From: Gammaproteobacteria bacterium
GTDB lineage: Bacteria > Pseudomonadota > Gammaproteobacteria > Pseudomonadales > Azotimanducaceae
Length of the DNA stretch: 64,000 nucleotides
Direction of reading: 5' to 3'
Assembly: GCA_026708185.1 (NCBI GenBank)
Contig: JAPOVK010000050.1
Span: forward strand, 1-64,000
In this document: one piece after another, positions 32,681 to 41,186 of the stretch
Position numbering within the stretch: position 1 is the stretch's first letter
Layout of the letters: each line of letters starts with the position of its first letter
Program-made: the position numbers and the translations under genes
Notes under the pieces: generated by a model
Databases searched by the model: none
Seen by the model: only the letters and a program-made list of their open reading frames with translations
Told to the model about the DNA's origin: nothing

Positions 32681-34504
32681 TCACTCCGGCTCGAAGCCTA
32701 TTTCGGCAAGACGCCGGATGTGGACATTGGCCGTCCGCGCATCGCGGGCCGCGGCTTCGGAATCGACGAACGGCTCTTCCTCGGCGCAGTAGTGGCCGGC
32801 CCGGACCGGAGCGCTGTAGGTTTCATCGAGCAGGGTGTGAAACCAGATGCGCAGCACGTGCCTCTCGAGGATGCTGGTTCGGCCGTACTCCAGTTGCTGA
32901 ACCAGGAACGGGAACACCTCGAAGAACTCGGGGTCGTACAAGGCAGCGAACACGGCCCGTAGGAGGCGCGCACCGGTGAGTTCAAGGCGCTCGACGTAGT
33001 GGTAGGAGAGAATCTCCAGACCGGTCAGGACGAGCGGATCCTCATCGAAACGGCGAACGAGCTCCCAGAAACGGGGCCGAAGGGAGTCCGCGTCGCACAC
33101 ACCGATGCGCGAGCAGTGGTCGAAGGCCCGTTCCAAGGCTCGATGCATGTCCCCGGCGTGCGTTTCGGCGCCGGGCAGACCGGGGAAGGCCGCTGCGGCC
33201 AGCACCATGGCTTCGACGCTCACCGGAAAGTCGCGCCCGACGGTCAGCGCGTACCGAGCGGCGTACGAGTGGCCCAAGAGCACCCACTGCTTGACTCCGA
33301 GCGCGCGCCGCAGGGCTTCGACGTCCGCGGCGATGGTGCCGCTGTTGTAGTTCTCGAGGTTCCGTCCCTCGGTGTCGAGCCGCGTCTTGCACGCGCGGTA
33401 GGCGGTGCTCCGCACCATGGCGTCCTCGCGCGCAGGGAGCCTTTTGGACAGCCCTTCGCGCAAGCGATCGACGTCATGCCGGCAGTGCAGTCTGGGGTAT
33501 GACATGCCGGTGCCGCGCGGGTCGATAACGTAGAGGTCGCGGCCGGAACCCTGGGCGAGGGCACGGTAGGTGGACCAGATCCAGTAAGGGTCCCGATCGA
33601 AGTCCATGGCGCGACCGGGGCCGCCTGCACCGAGGTGGAGAATAGGGTTGTCCTGCGGCGCTGCGCCACGCGCGCGGAAGCGGACCACGGGAAAGCCTAC
33701 GAGGGGACTCGCGCCGTCGTCGGGATTCTCGTTGACGACGAAGTAGTAGCACGCCTTCGGAGGCCAGGCCCGTTCGTGCTCGAACCAGCACGCGACCTGA
33801 TGCAATCCCGTGCGCGTCCATTGGAGGTCATCGGTTAGAGACCCGTCCGGCAGGTGGAGGCGCAGGATCTCGCCGGCGACGCCCGGGGCGCTGCCCCACA
33901 TGGTCGCGGTTGTCAACGCTGGCCAGCCGTGCGAGGTCCGTCTGCGGGGGTCGGCACCGACTTCGACGAGGGCACGCACCATCGCCGGGGAGTTGTCTCG
34001 GGTGGCGACGTGGAGCGGTGTCCATCCGCTGTCGTCGGCGGCGTTGGGGTCTGCGCCTGCCGCGGCGAGAGCGGCGACCACGTGGGAGGAGTCGGCTTGG
34101 CTTGCGGCGTAGTGAAACGCTGTCCACCCGTCGTCGTCCGCAGCGTTGGGATCCGCGCCAGCCTCGGCCAGCGCGGCGATGACTTGCGCAGGGCGATCGT
34201 TGCCAGCCGCGATGCTGAGCGGGGATGCCACATCATCCCCGACGGCATCCGGGTCCGCCCCCGCCGCAACGAGCATCGCGAACACGTCGAGCGCGTCGGC
34301 GAACTGCGCCGCGTGGTGGAGCGGGGCCCAGCCATCCTCGTCGGGGGACGCGGGGTCTGCACCAGCGGCCAGGCATCGCTGTAGCGTTTCGAGCGATGCC
34401 GATTGGAAGAACGCGGGGGTGTTCCAATCCTCGCACGCGGACTGCCCGCCTGCGGACTGTAGTGGAAGCAGGAGCAGGAACGTCGCGCAAGCGCGGCCAT
34501 TCAT
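32681..34504 (-). CDS. Exported ankyrin-repeat / alpha-beta hydrolase fusion
   Basis: 607 residues with signal peptide 'MNGRACATFLLLLPLQSAGG'. About four and a half ankyrin repeats ('DGWAPLHHAAQFADALDVFAMLVAAGADPDA', '..DGWTAFHYAAS..', '..SGWTPLHVATR..') occupy roughly residues 55-205. The rest is a prolyl-aminopeptidase/TAP-like hydrolase: oxyanion 'LGAGGPGRAMDF', 'LYVIDPRGTGMSYPRLHC', and nucleophile 'WVLLGHSYAARYALT'. The chain ends at 'YCAEEEPFVDSEAAARDARTANVHIRRLAEIGFEPE', before the usual 'GxxDPVTP' Asp and final His, so the C-terminal catalytic part seems absent. Either a truncated enzyme or a binding protein. Confidence 0.85.
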   Translation of the reverse strand: MNGRACATFLLLLPLQSAGGQSACEDWNTPAFFQSASLETLQRCLAAGADPASPDEDGWAPLHHAAQFADALDVFAMLVAAGADPDAVGDDVASPLSIAAGNDRPAQVIAALAEAGADPNAADDDGWTAFHYAASQADSSHVVAALAAAGADPNAADDSGWTPLHVATRDNSPAMVRALVEVGADPRRRTSHGWPALTTATMWGSAPGVAGEILRLHLPDGSLTDDLQWTRTGLHQVACWFEHERAWPPKACYYFVVNENPDDGASPLVGFPVVRFRARGAAPQDNPILHLGAGGPGRAMDFDRDPYWIWSTYRALAQGSGRDLYVIDPRGTGMSYPRLHCRHDVDRLREGLSKRLPAREDAMVRSTAYRACKTRLDTEGRNLENYNSGTIAADVEALRRALGVKQWVLLGHSYAARYALTVGRDFPVSVEAMVLAAAAFPGLPGAETHAGDMHRALERAFDHCSRIGVCDADSLRPRFWELVRRFDEDPLVLTGLEILSYHYVERLELTGARLLRAVFAALYDPEFFEVFPFLVQQLEYGRTSILERHVLRIWFHTLLDETYSAPVRAGHYCAEEEPFVDSEAAARDARTANVHIRRLAEIGFEPE

Positions 34505-34517
34505 CGAAGGCGCTCCG

Positions 34518-35132
34518 TCACGACTCGCGTGCTTGGGGCTCGGGGGCGATGAGGTGCTGCGTCTCGTTTAAGCTCTTGACGTTGCGTTCTCCCGTCGAGG
34601 CGCACAGGAAGCGGCTGATGCTGGCGTAGCGCACGTCGATGAAGAGGCGTGGCGGCATACCGAGAACCGTCGATGCCCAGACGTTAATCACGCCGCCGTG
34701 GCAGAACACGGCCACGCGCTTACCGCGCTCTGCATCGATGATCGCTTCCATGCCCGCGGCCACCCGGCCGCGAAACACCTCGATGTCGAAGTCGTCGCCG
34801 TAGCCGCCGTCGACGAAGGCCTTCCACGCGGGGTAGTCCTCGGCCTTGAGCTGCTCCATGGGGATGTAGTGGGACGCCGCCCGGTCGTATTCGGCCAGAT
34901 CATCGCGGGTGACCGGTTGCATCGCTCGCCGCTGCGCCAGCGGTGCTGCCGTCTCGACGGCACGACGCATGGGGCTCGTGTAGATCGCGTCGATCCGCTC
35001 GCGGGCCAGCCATTCGCCAACCTGTCGGGCCTCGCGAATGCCCGACTCGGAAAGGGCGGGATCGGCCCGGCCTTGTTCCTGTTCGACCCTGAGCGGCAGT
35101 CCGTGGCGAACGAGTATGAGTTCCACACGCAC
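34518..35132 (-). CDS. Histidine-phosphatase family protein
   Basis: 204 residues from GTG 35132 ('MRVELILVRHGLPLR'), chosen because the RHG motif normally lies within the first ten residues; the ORF-track start is 57 nt further upstream. Phosphohistidine His in 'LVRHG', 'IYTSPMRRAVETAAPLA' and the second His in 'VAVFCHGGVINVW' are present. Phosphoglycerate mutase/cobC-like fold; substrate unknown. Ends 14 nt before the ankyrin-hydrolase start, same strand, so possibly co-transcribed. Confidence 0.88.
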   Translation of the reverse strand: MRVELILVRHGLPLRVEQEQGRADPALSESGIREARQVGEWLARERIDAIYTSPMRRAVETAAPLAQRRAMQPVTRDDLAEYDRAASHYIPMEQLKAEDYPAWKAFVDGGYGDDFDIEVFRGRVAAGMEAIIDAERGKRVAVFCHGGVINVWASTVLGMPPRLFIDVRYASISRFLCASTGERNVKSLNETQHLIAPEPQARES

Positions 35133-35232
35133 GATCCCAAGCAACGAAACCAAGCCGCACAGCGTGTACGCCTTGCCGGGCACCGTCAACTAACGGGATA
35201 CTCCGCGCCTTTGCACTTTCAAGGGAGACCCC

Positions 35233-36054
35233 GTGGCCGTCAGCCCATCGAGTACCGAAGAACTGCTGGTCGAACAGCGCGACCGCATCGTCGTCCTCAC
35301 GCTCAATCGTCCGGAGCGGCTGAACGCCATCAGCGGCGCGATGCTCGGCGAGTTGTCGGCGAAGCTGATCGAAGCCAACAAGGATCCGGACACGCGTTGC
35401 ATCGTCCTCACCGGCGCCGGCCGTGGCTTCTGCGCCGGCCTCGACCTCGTCGCCGTCAACGAAGGCGGCATCGGCAGCCGAGCCCAACGCCGGGGCGACA
35501 ACCGACCGCGCGCGCTGTTCGACCTGCGCGATGCGCCGATCAACGTCATGTGGAATATCGACACGCCGGTGATCTGTGCCGTCAACGGCGCGGCGGCCGG
35601 ATACGGCATGGACCTAACGCTGCTCGCGGACATCCGCATCGCCAGTGAGTCGGCCAAGATGGCGGCGGTCACCGCCAAGCGCAACGTCGTGCCGGAAAGC
35701 GGCGGAACCTGGCTGCTGCCGCGGCTGATCGGGTGGGCCAAGGCTGCGGAACTCTACTACCGGGCGCGCACGATCGATGCCCAGGAGTGCCTCGCGATCG
35801 GCATCGTCAACACCGTTGTTCCGAACGAAGAACTGATGCCGACCGCCATGCAATGGGCGGAAGAGATCGCCGACAACGCGCCGATGGCCGTGCAGACCAC
35901 CAAGCGCATGATGCGCATGGGCTTGGAGGAGTCCTACGACACCGCGGTCGATCACTTGATGGTGCACTTGAACGGCATGTTCCAGAGCGACGATTTCCAG
36001 GAGGGCGTGAGCGCGTTCCTCGAACGCAGGAAGCCGAACTTCACCGGGCGGTAG
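35233..36054 (+). CDS. Enoyl-CoA hydratase/isomerase (crotonase) family
   Basis: 273 residues from GTG 35233 with AAGGGAG SD. 'IVLTGAGRGFCAGLDLVAVNEGG' is the oxyanion block; 'PVICAVNGAAAGYGMDLTLLADIRIASESAKMAAV' the second; 'VPESGGTWLLPRLIGWAKAAELYYRARTIDA' carries the Glu in the position of hydratase catalytic residue. C-terminal trimerisation helix 'DFQEGVSAFLERRKPNFTGR'. Most like fatty-acid hydratases. Followed 16 nt later by a membrane protein. Confidence 0.92.
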   Translation: MAVSPSSTEELLVEQRDRIVVLTLNRPERLNAISGAMLGELSAKLIEANKDPDTRCIVLTGAGRGFCAGLDLVAVNEGGIGSRAQRRGDNRPRALFDLRDAPINVMWNIDTPVICAVNGAAAGYGMDLTLLADIRIASESAKMAAVTAKRNVVPESGGTWLLPRLIGWAKAAELYYRARTIDAQECLAIGIVNTVVPNEELMPTAMQWAEEIADNAPMAVQTTKRMMRMGLEESYDTAVDHLMVHLNGMFQSDDFQEGVSAFLERRKPNFTGR

Positions 36055-36070
36055 GCTGCGCCGAAGTCCC

Positions 36071-36742
36071 ATGCCGGTCTGGTTGTTTGCCGTCGCCGTC
36101 GTGGCCGTTCTCGCGGGGTCGGGCATCGCCCTGAGCTACGGCCTACACGGCGGCGTCAGCGTCGCGTACTGCGTCCTCAGCGTGTTCCTGTCGCTGAACC
36201 TCTTGGTCTCGTATTGGGAGTTCAGCCTGGGGCTACGCCAGGACGTCATCGCCCGGCGCGCAGCCTATTGGCGCGAGCGCGGCGCCGAGACCGGCCGCTC
36301 CCCGGCGTTCGCGTTCCTGACGGCGAGGATCTCGTGGCGGCAGATGTTGTCGCTCGACTGCTGGGCCGACGTCTGGGCAGCCTATGCAAGCTACGACGGC
36401 GCGTACGTGGATCGACGGTCCTACGGCTTCAATGTCGACTTCTACAACGGCGTTTTGCTGGCGCTGCCAGCGTTGTTCCTCTACGTCGCACTCACCGTTC
36501 ACTGGCTACCGGCGATGGCAGTCGGAATCCTCGGTGCGATGCTGTTCGGGCATTGGGTGTACTCGGCGTCGGTGTATTGGCTGAGCTTCTTCGGATCGGG
36601 GAGCCACAGGCCCATCAGTCGCGGCGAGGTGATCGCCTACGTGTGGGCGACCAACGCGCCCTGGATCCTGGCGTCGATGGTCGGGGTCTACGTCTCGATC
36701 CGCTTGATCGTCGACGGTGACTACGGCGTCCTGATGCCCTAA
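36071..36742 (+). CDS. Multi-pass membrane protein, unknown function
   Basis: 223 residues. Hydrophobic segments near 3-25, 31-50, 125-145, 147-170 and 190-213, with a ~75-residue polar stretch between the second and third that includes 'WRERGAETGRSPAFAFLTARISWRQMLSLDCWADVWAAYASYDGAYVDRRSYGFNVDFYNG'. I do not recognise the family. Same strand and 16 nt after the crotonase gene; convergent with msrA 6 bp away. Confidence 0.78.
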   Translation: MPVWLFAVAVVAVLAGSGIALSYGLHGGVSVAYCVLSVFLSLNLLVSYWEFSLGLRQDVIARRAAYWRERGAETGRSPAFAFLTARISWRQMLSLDCWADVWAAYASYDGAYVDRRSYGFNVDFYNGVLLALPALFLYVALTVHWLPAMAVGILGAMLFGHWVYSASVYWLSFFGSGSHRPISRGEVIAYVWATNAPWILASMVGVYVSIRLIVDGDYGVLMP

Positions 36743-36747
36743 AGCGG

Positions 36748-37335
36748 CTACCCGGTGCCCCACACCTCGTCGAGCCGGGCGTCCCGCCGGCACCGGAATC
36801 GGTAGTACTTGTAGCGAATGGGATTCTCCAGGTAGTAGTCCTGGTGGTAGTCCTCGGCGTCGTAGAACGCGGACCGCGGCAGGATGCGGGTCACGAAGCG
36901 GGCGCCAAGCTTCTCCTCGAGTTCGCGCTTGGTCCGTTCGGCGAGTGCCATCTCCTCGTCGTCCCCGACGAAGATCGCGGCCCGATAGCTTGAGCCCTTG
37001 TCGCAGAACTGGCCCAGATTGTCGAACGGATCGATGTTCCGCCAGTACACGTCGAGCAACGTGGCGTAGTCGATTTTCTCCGCGTCGTACGTGACCTCAA
37101 CCGCCTCGAGGTGCCCGGTGTCGCCGTAGGTGACCTGCTCGTAGGTGGGATTCTCCGCATGGCCGCCGGTGTAGCCGGACGTGGTGGCGACGACGCCCTC
37201 GAGCTCGTCGAACGGCGGCTCCATGCACCAGAAGCAGCCGCCCGCGAAGACCGCTGTCTTGAGGTCCTCGGCGGAGGCGGGGACCGAGGCGGCGAGCACC
37301 GCCAACACCGTCGAGACGACAACTCGGATAGGCAT
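36748..37335 (-). CDS. msrA: Exported peptide-methionine (S)-S-oxide reductase
   Basis: Repairs methionine-S-sulfoxide. 195 residues from ATG 37335, which gives signal peptide 'MPIRVVVSTVLAVLAASVPASA', so the enzyme should act in the periplasm, unlike cytosolic MsrA. Active-site 'GGCFWCMEPPFDELEGV' with catalytic Cys, then 'TSGYTGGHAENPTYEQV' and 'YHQDYYLENP' in order. Resolving Cys residues are fewer than in the E. coli enzyme (one in 'GQFCDKGSSYRAAIF', one in 'YRFRCRRD'). Confidence 0.94.
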   Translation of the reverse strand: MPIRVVVSTVLAVLAASVPASAEDLKTAVFAGGCFWCMEPPFDELEGVVATTSGYTGGHAENPTYEQVTYGDTGHLEAVEVTYDAEKIDYATLLDVYWRNIDPFDNLGQFCDKGSSYRAAIFVGDDEEMALAERTKRELEEKLGARFVTRILPRSAFYDAEDYHQDYYLENPIRYKYYRFRCRRDARLDEVWGTG

Positions 37336-37394
37336 GATCTTCCTGGACGGCTTCAAGACTGTGCCGGTTTCGACCGCGCGCCACGGTCGCAAGT

Positions 37395-37913
37395 TCACCG
37401 CTTCAGTCGAGGCCGGCCCATGAAGTCGCCCTTGCCGATGGGCGTGCCCTTCATGCGCAGCATGTCGTAGGTCGTGGTGGCGTGGAAGTAGAAGTTCGGC
37501 AGCGAGAAGGTCAGCAGGAAGTCCTCGGCGTTGAAGGGCATCACCATCTGTCCCATCCGGAACTCCATGGCCTTGCCCGCAAAGCCGTTCACCGTGTCCG
37601 CGTCGTAGGCCGCGAGCCCTTCGCGCGCCTCCGTCACCATGCCGCGCAACCCTGCATAGTCGAAGTCGTTCATGCTCGGCGGTCCGAAAACGCCGGCCTC
37701 GACGCCCTTGAGCGCACCGAGCGAGTGGTGCGTGACGGAAATCACCTGGAACCGGAATGGCAGCATGTCGTCGATGAGGCGCATCTCGACCACGCTGTCG
37801 AGGTCGATGCCGTTGGCCTCGCAGTGGGCGCGGCCCTTGTCGAGTACGCCTTCGACCGCGGGGAGGATTTGCTGAAAGGTGCCGACGGTTGCGTCGTAGA
37901 GAGAGAATGCCAT
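37395..37913 (-). CDS. DUF1993-family protein
   Basis: 172 residues from ATG 37913; upstream frame is unsupported. 'MAFSLYDATVGTFQQILPAVEGVLDKGRAHCEANGID' and 'LPNFYFHATTTYDMLRMKGTPIGKGDFMG' match the DUF1993 layout, a DinB-like four-helix bundle of unknown activity. Two His residues ('VTHHSLGAL', 'NFYFHATT') could bind metal as in DinB relatives. No signal peptide. Confidence 0.88.
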   Translation of the reverse strand: MAFSLYDATVGTFQQILPAVEGVLDKGRAHCEANGIDLDSVVEMRLIDDMLPFRFQVISVTHHSLGALKGVEAGVFGPPSMNDFDYAGLRGMVTEAREGLAAYDADTVNGFAGKAMEFRMGQMVMPFNAEDFLLTFSLPNFYFHATTTYDMLRMKGTPIGKGDFMGRPRLKR

Positions 37914-38032
37914 TGCGGCCTCCGGTGGATTGAGGAATTGGTTGAGCGCGCGAGTGTAGCGCAACGCGCTGGTCGGGCCGGGGAAGTGCGTTAGGCTTGT
38001 GGCAGTGGTCCGTCGCGTAAGAGGGTTATCGA

Positions 38033-39979
38033 ATGAAAGCCTTGAAGATCCTTGTGATTCTGGTGCTGGCGTACGTCCTGGTCGTCGCGCTCTTCGAGTC
38101 GTTGCTCGGCTACTTCCAGCCGCAGGCACCGGGGACGGTGGTCATCACGACGTTCGATACCGACGGCGGGGCGCACGATCGCGTGGTCTCGGAACTGGAG
38201 AGCGACGGCAAGATGTATGTCGCGGTGAACCATTGGCCGCGCGCCTGGTATCGGCGCCTGCGGGACGTTCAGATGGTGCGCGTCACGCGGGACGGCGAGA
38301 CGGGGGAATACACCGCGGTGGTCGTCGACGGCGAAGAGCACGACCAGGTGGCGGCGGACAATCCCACGGGCCCCGTGTTCCGCATCCTCACCGGGTTCCC
38401 GCCGCGGTATTTCGTGCGCCTTGACCCGATGGCACCGCCGCTTGACGAGGTGGTCGAAACCGCCTACGGCAAGGTTCGCGGCGCGTTCACGGACGGCACG
38501 CAGGATGGCGCGGTCTTGGCGTACAAGGGAATCCCGTTCGCCGCGCCGCCGGTCGGCGACTTGCGCTGGAAACCGCCGGCACCGCCAGCGCCATGGGAAG
38601 GAGAGCGGGACGCCACCGAGTTCGGTGCGTCATGCCACCAGGCGCCCGCCGCTGACGAGGGTTTCTACGCCCAGCCCGATCTCACCGAGAGCGAGGACTG
38701 CCTCTTCCTGAACGTCTGGGCGCCGGAAGGCCACGTCGATGCTGGGTTCCCGGTGATGGTCTGGATCTACGGCGGCGGTTTCATGGTCGGTTCCTCGAGC
38801 CTGCCGCTTTACGACGGCGAGGCGCTGGCGCGCGCCGGCGTCGTGGTTGTGACCGTCAACTACCGTCTGGGACTGCTCGGCTTCTTCGCCCATCCCGCTC
38901 TGAGCGCCGAGTCGCCGAACGGCGCATCCGGCAACCAGGGCCTCTACGACCAGGTGGCCGCGCTCCAATGGGTGCGCGACAACATCGCCGCGTTCGGCGG
39001 CGATCCCTCGAACGTGACCATCTTCGGCGAGTCGGCTGGATCGATTAGCGTCTGCTACCTGGCCGCGACGCCGCTCGCGGACGGCCTCTTCCAGAAGGCG
39101 ATCGGCCAATCCGGTGGCTGTTTCGCGAGGCACGCTTCGCTGACCAGCACTGAAGGTGTCGTGGTGGACGGCGCGGTGCCCAACCAGCTCGCCGGCTCGG
39201 GCCACGAGATCGGGCTTCAGCTCGCCGCCGCGCTGGGTGCACAAGGCGAGGGGGCCGAGGCCATCGCCGCATTGCGGGAACTGGATGCCGCGACGATGAT
39301 CGGGACGCTCCAGGACGCGGAGGTCGTGGCGCCATGGCGCTCGATCTTCGTCGACGGCCATATGTTCCCGGACCAGATGCGGCGTCTCATGGAAGGCAAG
39401 AAGGGCGTCGCCTACATCCTGGGATCGACCGCCGACGAGGGCACGGCGCTGTTCATGGGGCTGCCTGAAACGTCGCTCGAAGACTGGCAGTCGGGGATTC
39501 GCGAAGCCCAGGGCGAGCACGCGGAGTTGTTTCTCGCGGCCTACGCGGACGACGCAGACGCTTCCCCGTCAAGGGCGACGCAGAACATCATGGGGGACGC
39601 CTTGTTCACCTGGGAGATGCGCACCTGGGCGCGCCTGGCGACCGCGGCCGGCAGCCGCGCCTACCTGTACGTGTTCAACCACGCGCCGGAGGTCGAGGAG
39701 TACGGCCAGTCGCTCGGCGCATTCCACGGATCCGAGATCGCCTACATCTTCGGCAACGGCAGCGACCTGTGGGGCGACACGGACCGAGAACTCTCGGCGA
39801 CGATGCAGGCCTACTGGGTGAATTTCGCGCGGGGCTGGGATCCGAACGGCGACGGGCTCCCGACGTGGCCGGTCTACGGGGACGACGATCTCACGTTCGA
39901 ACTGGACGCCGATCCACAGCCGCTTGCAGCCTTCCGCAACGCCAAGCTCGACGCGCACGAGGCCGCATTGGCGTTCTAG
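38033..39979 (+). CDS. DUF385-like nitroreductase domain fused to type-B carboxylesterase
   Basis: 648 residues. N-terminal membrane anchor 'LKILVILVLAYVLVVALFESLLGYF'. Residues ~33-130 ('TTFDTDGGAHDRVVSELESDGKMYVAVNHWPRAWYRRLRDVQMVRVTRDG...GFPPRYFVRLDP') resemble the F420-dependent nitroreductase/DUF385 split-barrel family. From ~140 it is a full carboxylesterase: 'VWIYGGGFMVGSS', 'IFGESAGSISV', Glu in 'STADEGTALF', His in 'GAFHGSEIAYIFG'. Paralogue of the enzyme at 31063. The fusion would place a deazaflavin or flavin-type domain and an esterase together on the periplasmic side of the membrane. Frame is continuous across the junction. Confidence 0.9.
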   Translation: MKALKILVILVLAYVLVVALFESLLGYFQPQAPGTVVITTFDTDGGAHDRVVSELESDGKMYVAVNHWPRAWYRRLRDVQMVRVTRDGETGEYTAVVVDGEEHDQVAADNPTGPVFRILTGFPPRYFVRLDPMAPPLDEVVETAYGKVRGAFTDGTQDGAVLAYKGIPFAAPPVGDLRWKPPAPPAPWEGERDATEFGASCHQAPAADEGFYAQPDLTESEDCLFLNVWAPEGHVDAGFPVMVWIYGGGFMVGSSSLPLYDGEALARAGVVVVTVNYRLGLLGFFAHPALSAESPNGASGNQGLYDQVAALQWVRDNIAAFGGDPSNVTIFGESAGSISVCYLAATPLADGLFQKAIGQSGGCFARHASLTSTEGVVVDGAVPNQLAGSGHEIGLQLAAALGAQGEGAEAIAALRELDAATMIGTLQDAEVVAPWRSIFVDGHMFPDQMRRLMEGKKGVAYILGSTADEGTALFMGLPETSLEDWQSGIREAQGEHAELFLAAYADDADASPSRATQNIMGDALFTWEMRTWARLATAAGSRAYLYVFNHAPEVEEYGQSLGAFHGSEIAYIFGNGSDLWGDTDRELSATMQAYWVNFARGWDPNGDGLPTWPVYGDDDLTFELDADPQPLAAFRNAKLDAHEAALAF

Positions 39980-39988
39980 GCCGCGGCT

Positions 39989-41155
39989 GTGCTGCACACG
40001 CTCGCGGTCGCGAACTACCGTTCGCTCCGCGACATGGTCCTGCCGCTCAAGTCGTTGAACGTCGTCACCGGCGCCAACGGCAGCGGCAAGTCGAACCTCT
40101 ACCGGGGCTTGAGGCTGCTCTCGGAGACCGCCTTCGGAACGGCCGTCGAGTCCATCGCAGCGGAAGGCGGCGTCGAATCCGTGCTGTGGGCCGGGCCGGA
40201 GCAGTTCTCACGCCTCGTCAAGAAGGGCCACCATCCGGTGCAGGGCGGGCCGCGCAAGGACCGGATCAACCTCCGTTTCGGCTTTGTGGGCGACGACTTC
40301 GGCTACGCCATCGACTTCGGCTTGCCGACGCCGGTGCCGCAGACCATGTTCGGGAAGGACCCGGAGATCAAGCGCGAAGCGATCTGGCACGGCGAGATGT
40401 GGCACGATCGGCGGGCCGTCGCGGACCGGCGCGCCGGGGTTGTGCGCAGCCGCGACGACAGCGGCGCCTGGCAGGTCGTCGCCCAGCACTTGCCGACCTT
40501 CGACAGCATGCTGTCGAGCGTTGCCGACCCGGTCCGCGCGCCAGAAGTGCTCATGCTCCGGGAACAGATCCGCTCATGGCGCTTCTACGACCATTTCCGC
40601 ACGGATGTCGCCTCGCCGGCCCGCGTGCCGCAAATCGGCGCGCGAACGCCCGTGCTCAGCAACGACGGCCACGACTTGGCCGCCGCCTGGCGCACCATCA
40701 TGGAAATCGGCGACCGGGAGGCCTTGGACACGGCTGTCGCCGATGCTTTCCCCGGGGCGGAGGTGGATGTCGAGAACCCGGGCGGCCGCTTCGCCCTGCG
40801 CTTTTCACAGCACGGCTTGCTGCGCCCGTTGTCCCAGGCGGAACTGTCCGACGGGACCCTGCGCTACCTGCTCTGGATCGCGGCCCTGCTCACGCCAAGG
40901 CCGCCGAGCCTGATGGTGCTCAACGAACCCGAGACCAGCCTGCATCCGGACCTGCTGCCCCCGTTGGGGCGGTTGATGAAGCGGTGCGCGGAAGACACCC
41001 AACTGTGGGTGACGACCCACGCGCCGAGCCTCATCGAGGCGCTGACCGCGGACGGTGTGTGCAACCACCTGGAGCTCGACAAGGACTTCGGCGAGACCTT
41101 CGTCCAGGACCTCGATCCGTTGGACGTGCCACCGTGGCGTTGGCCTACGCGGTGA
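39989..41155 (+). CDS. AAA-family ATPase (RecF/ABC-ATPase-like)
   Basis: 388 residues from GTG 39989, nine nt after the esterase stop. Walker A 'VVTGANGSGKSNLYRGLRLL' near residue 30, an ABC-like signature 'LSQAELSDGTLRYLLWIAALL', Walker B 'LMVLNEPETSLHPDLL' and a 'WVTTHAPSLIEAL' switch motif. This is the AAA_21-type ABC ATPase layout shared with OLD- and RecF-like proteins, but no TOPRIM or nuclease partner follows. Nucleic-acid-related function is guessed from family relatives only. Confidence 0.88.
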   Translation: MLHTLAVANYRSLRDMVLPLKSLNVVTGANGSGKSNLYRGLRLLSETAFGTAVESIAAEGGVESVLWAGPEQFSRLVKKGHHPVQGGPRKDRINLRFGFVGDDFGYAIDFGLPTPVPQTMFGKDPEIKREAIWHGEMWHDRRAVADRRAGVVRSRDDSGAWQVVAQHLPTFDSMLSSVADPVRAPEVLMLREQIRSWRFYDHFRTDVASPARVPQIGARTPVLSNDGHDLAAAWRTIMEIGDREALDTAVADAFPGAEVDVENPGGRFALRFSQHGLLRPLSQAELSDGTLRYLLWIAALLTPRPPSLMVLNEPETSLHPDLLPPLGRLMKRCAEDTQLWVTTHAPSLIEALTADGVCNHLELDKDFGETFVQDLDPLDVPPWRWPTR

Positions 41156-41186
41156 GGTGCACGGCGCGCGGACGTCCGCGCACCGT
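41156..41186. terminator. Palindromic bidirectional hairpin
   Basis: Between convergent genes: GCGCGGACGTCCGCGC at 41166-41181 is a perfect 16-bp palindrome. It resembles the GCGGACG/CGTCCGC core repeats at 22993 and 58325. No T run; terminator role is inferred from location. Confidence 0.5.

Noticed and set aside
39989-41155. OLD-family defence nuclease or Gabija-like system
   Set aside because: The AAA ATPase lacks a TOPRIM domain and has no helicase or nuclease partner next to it.
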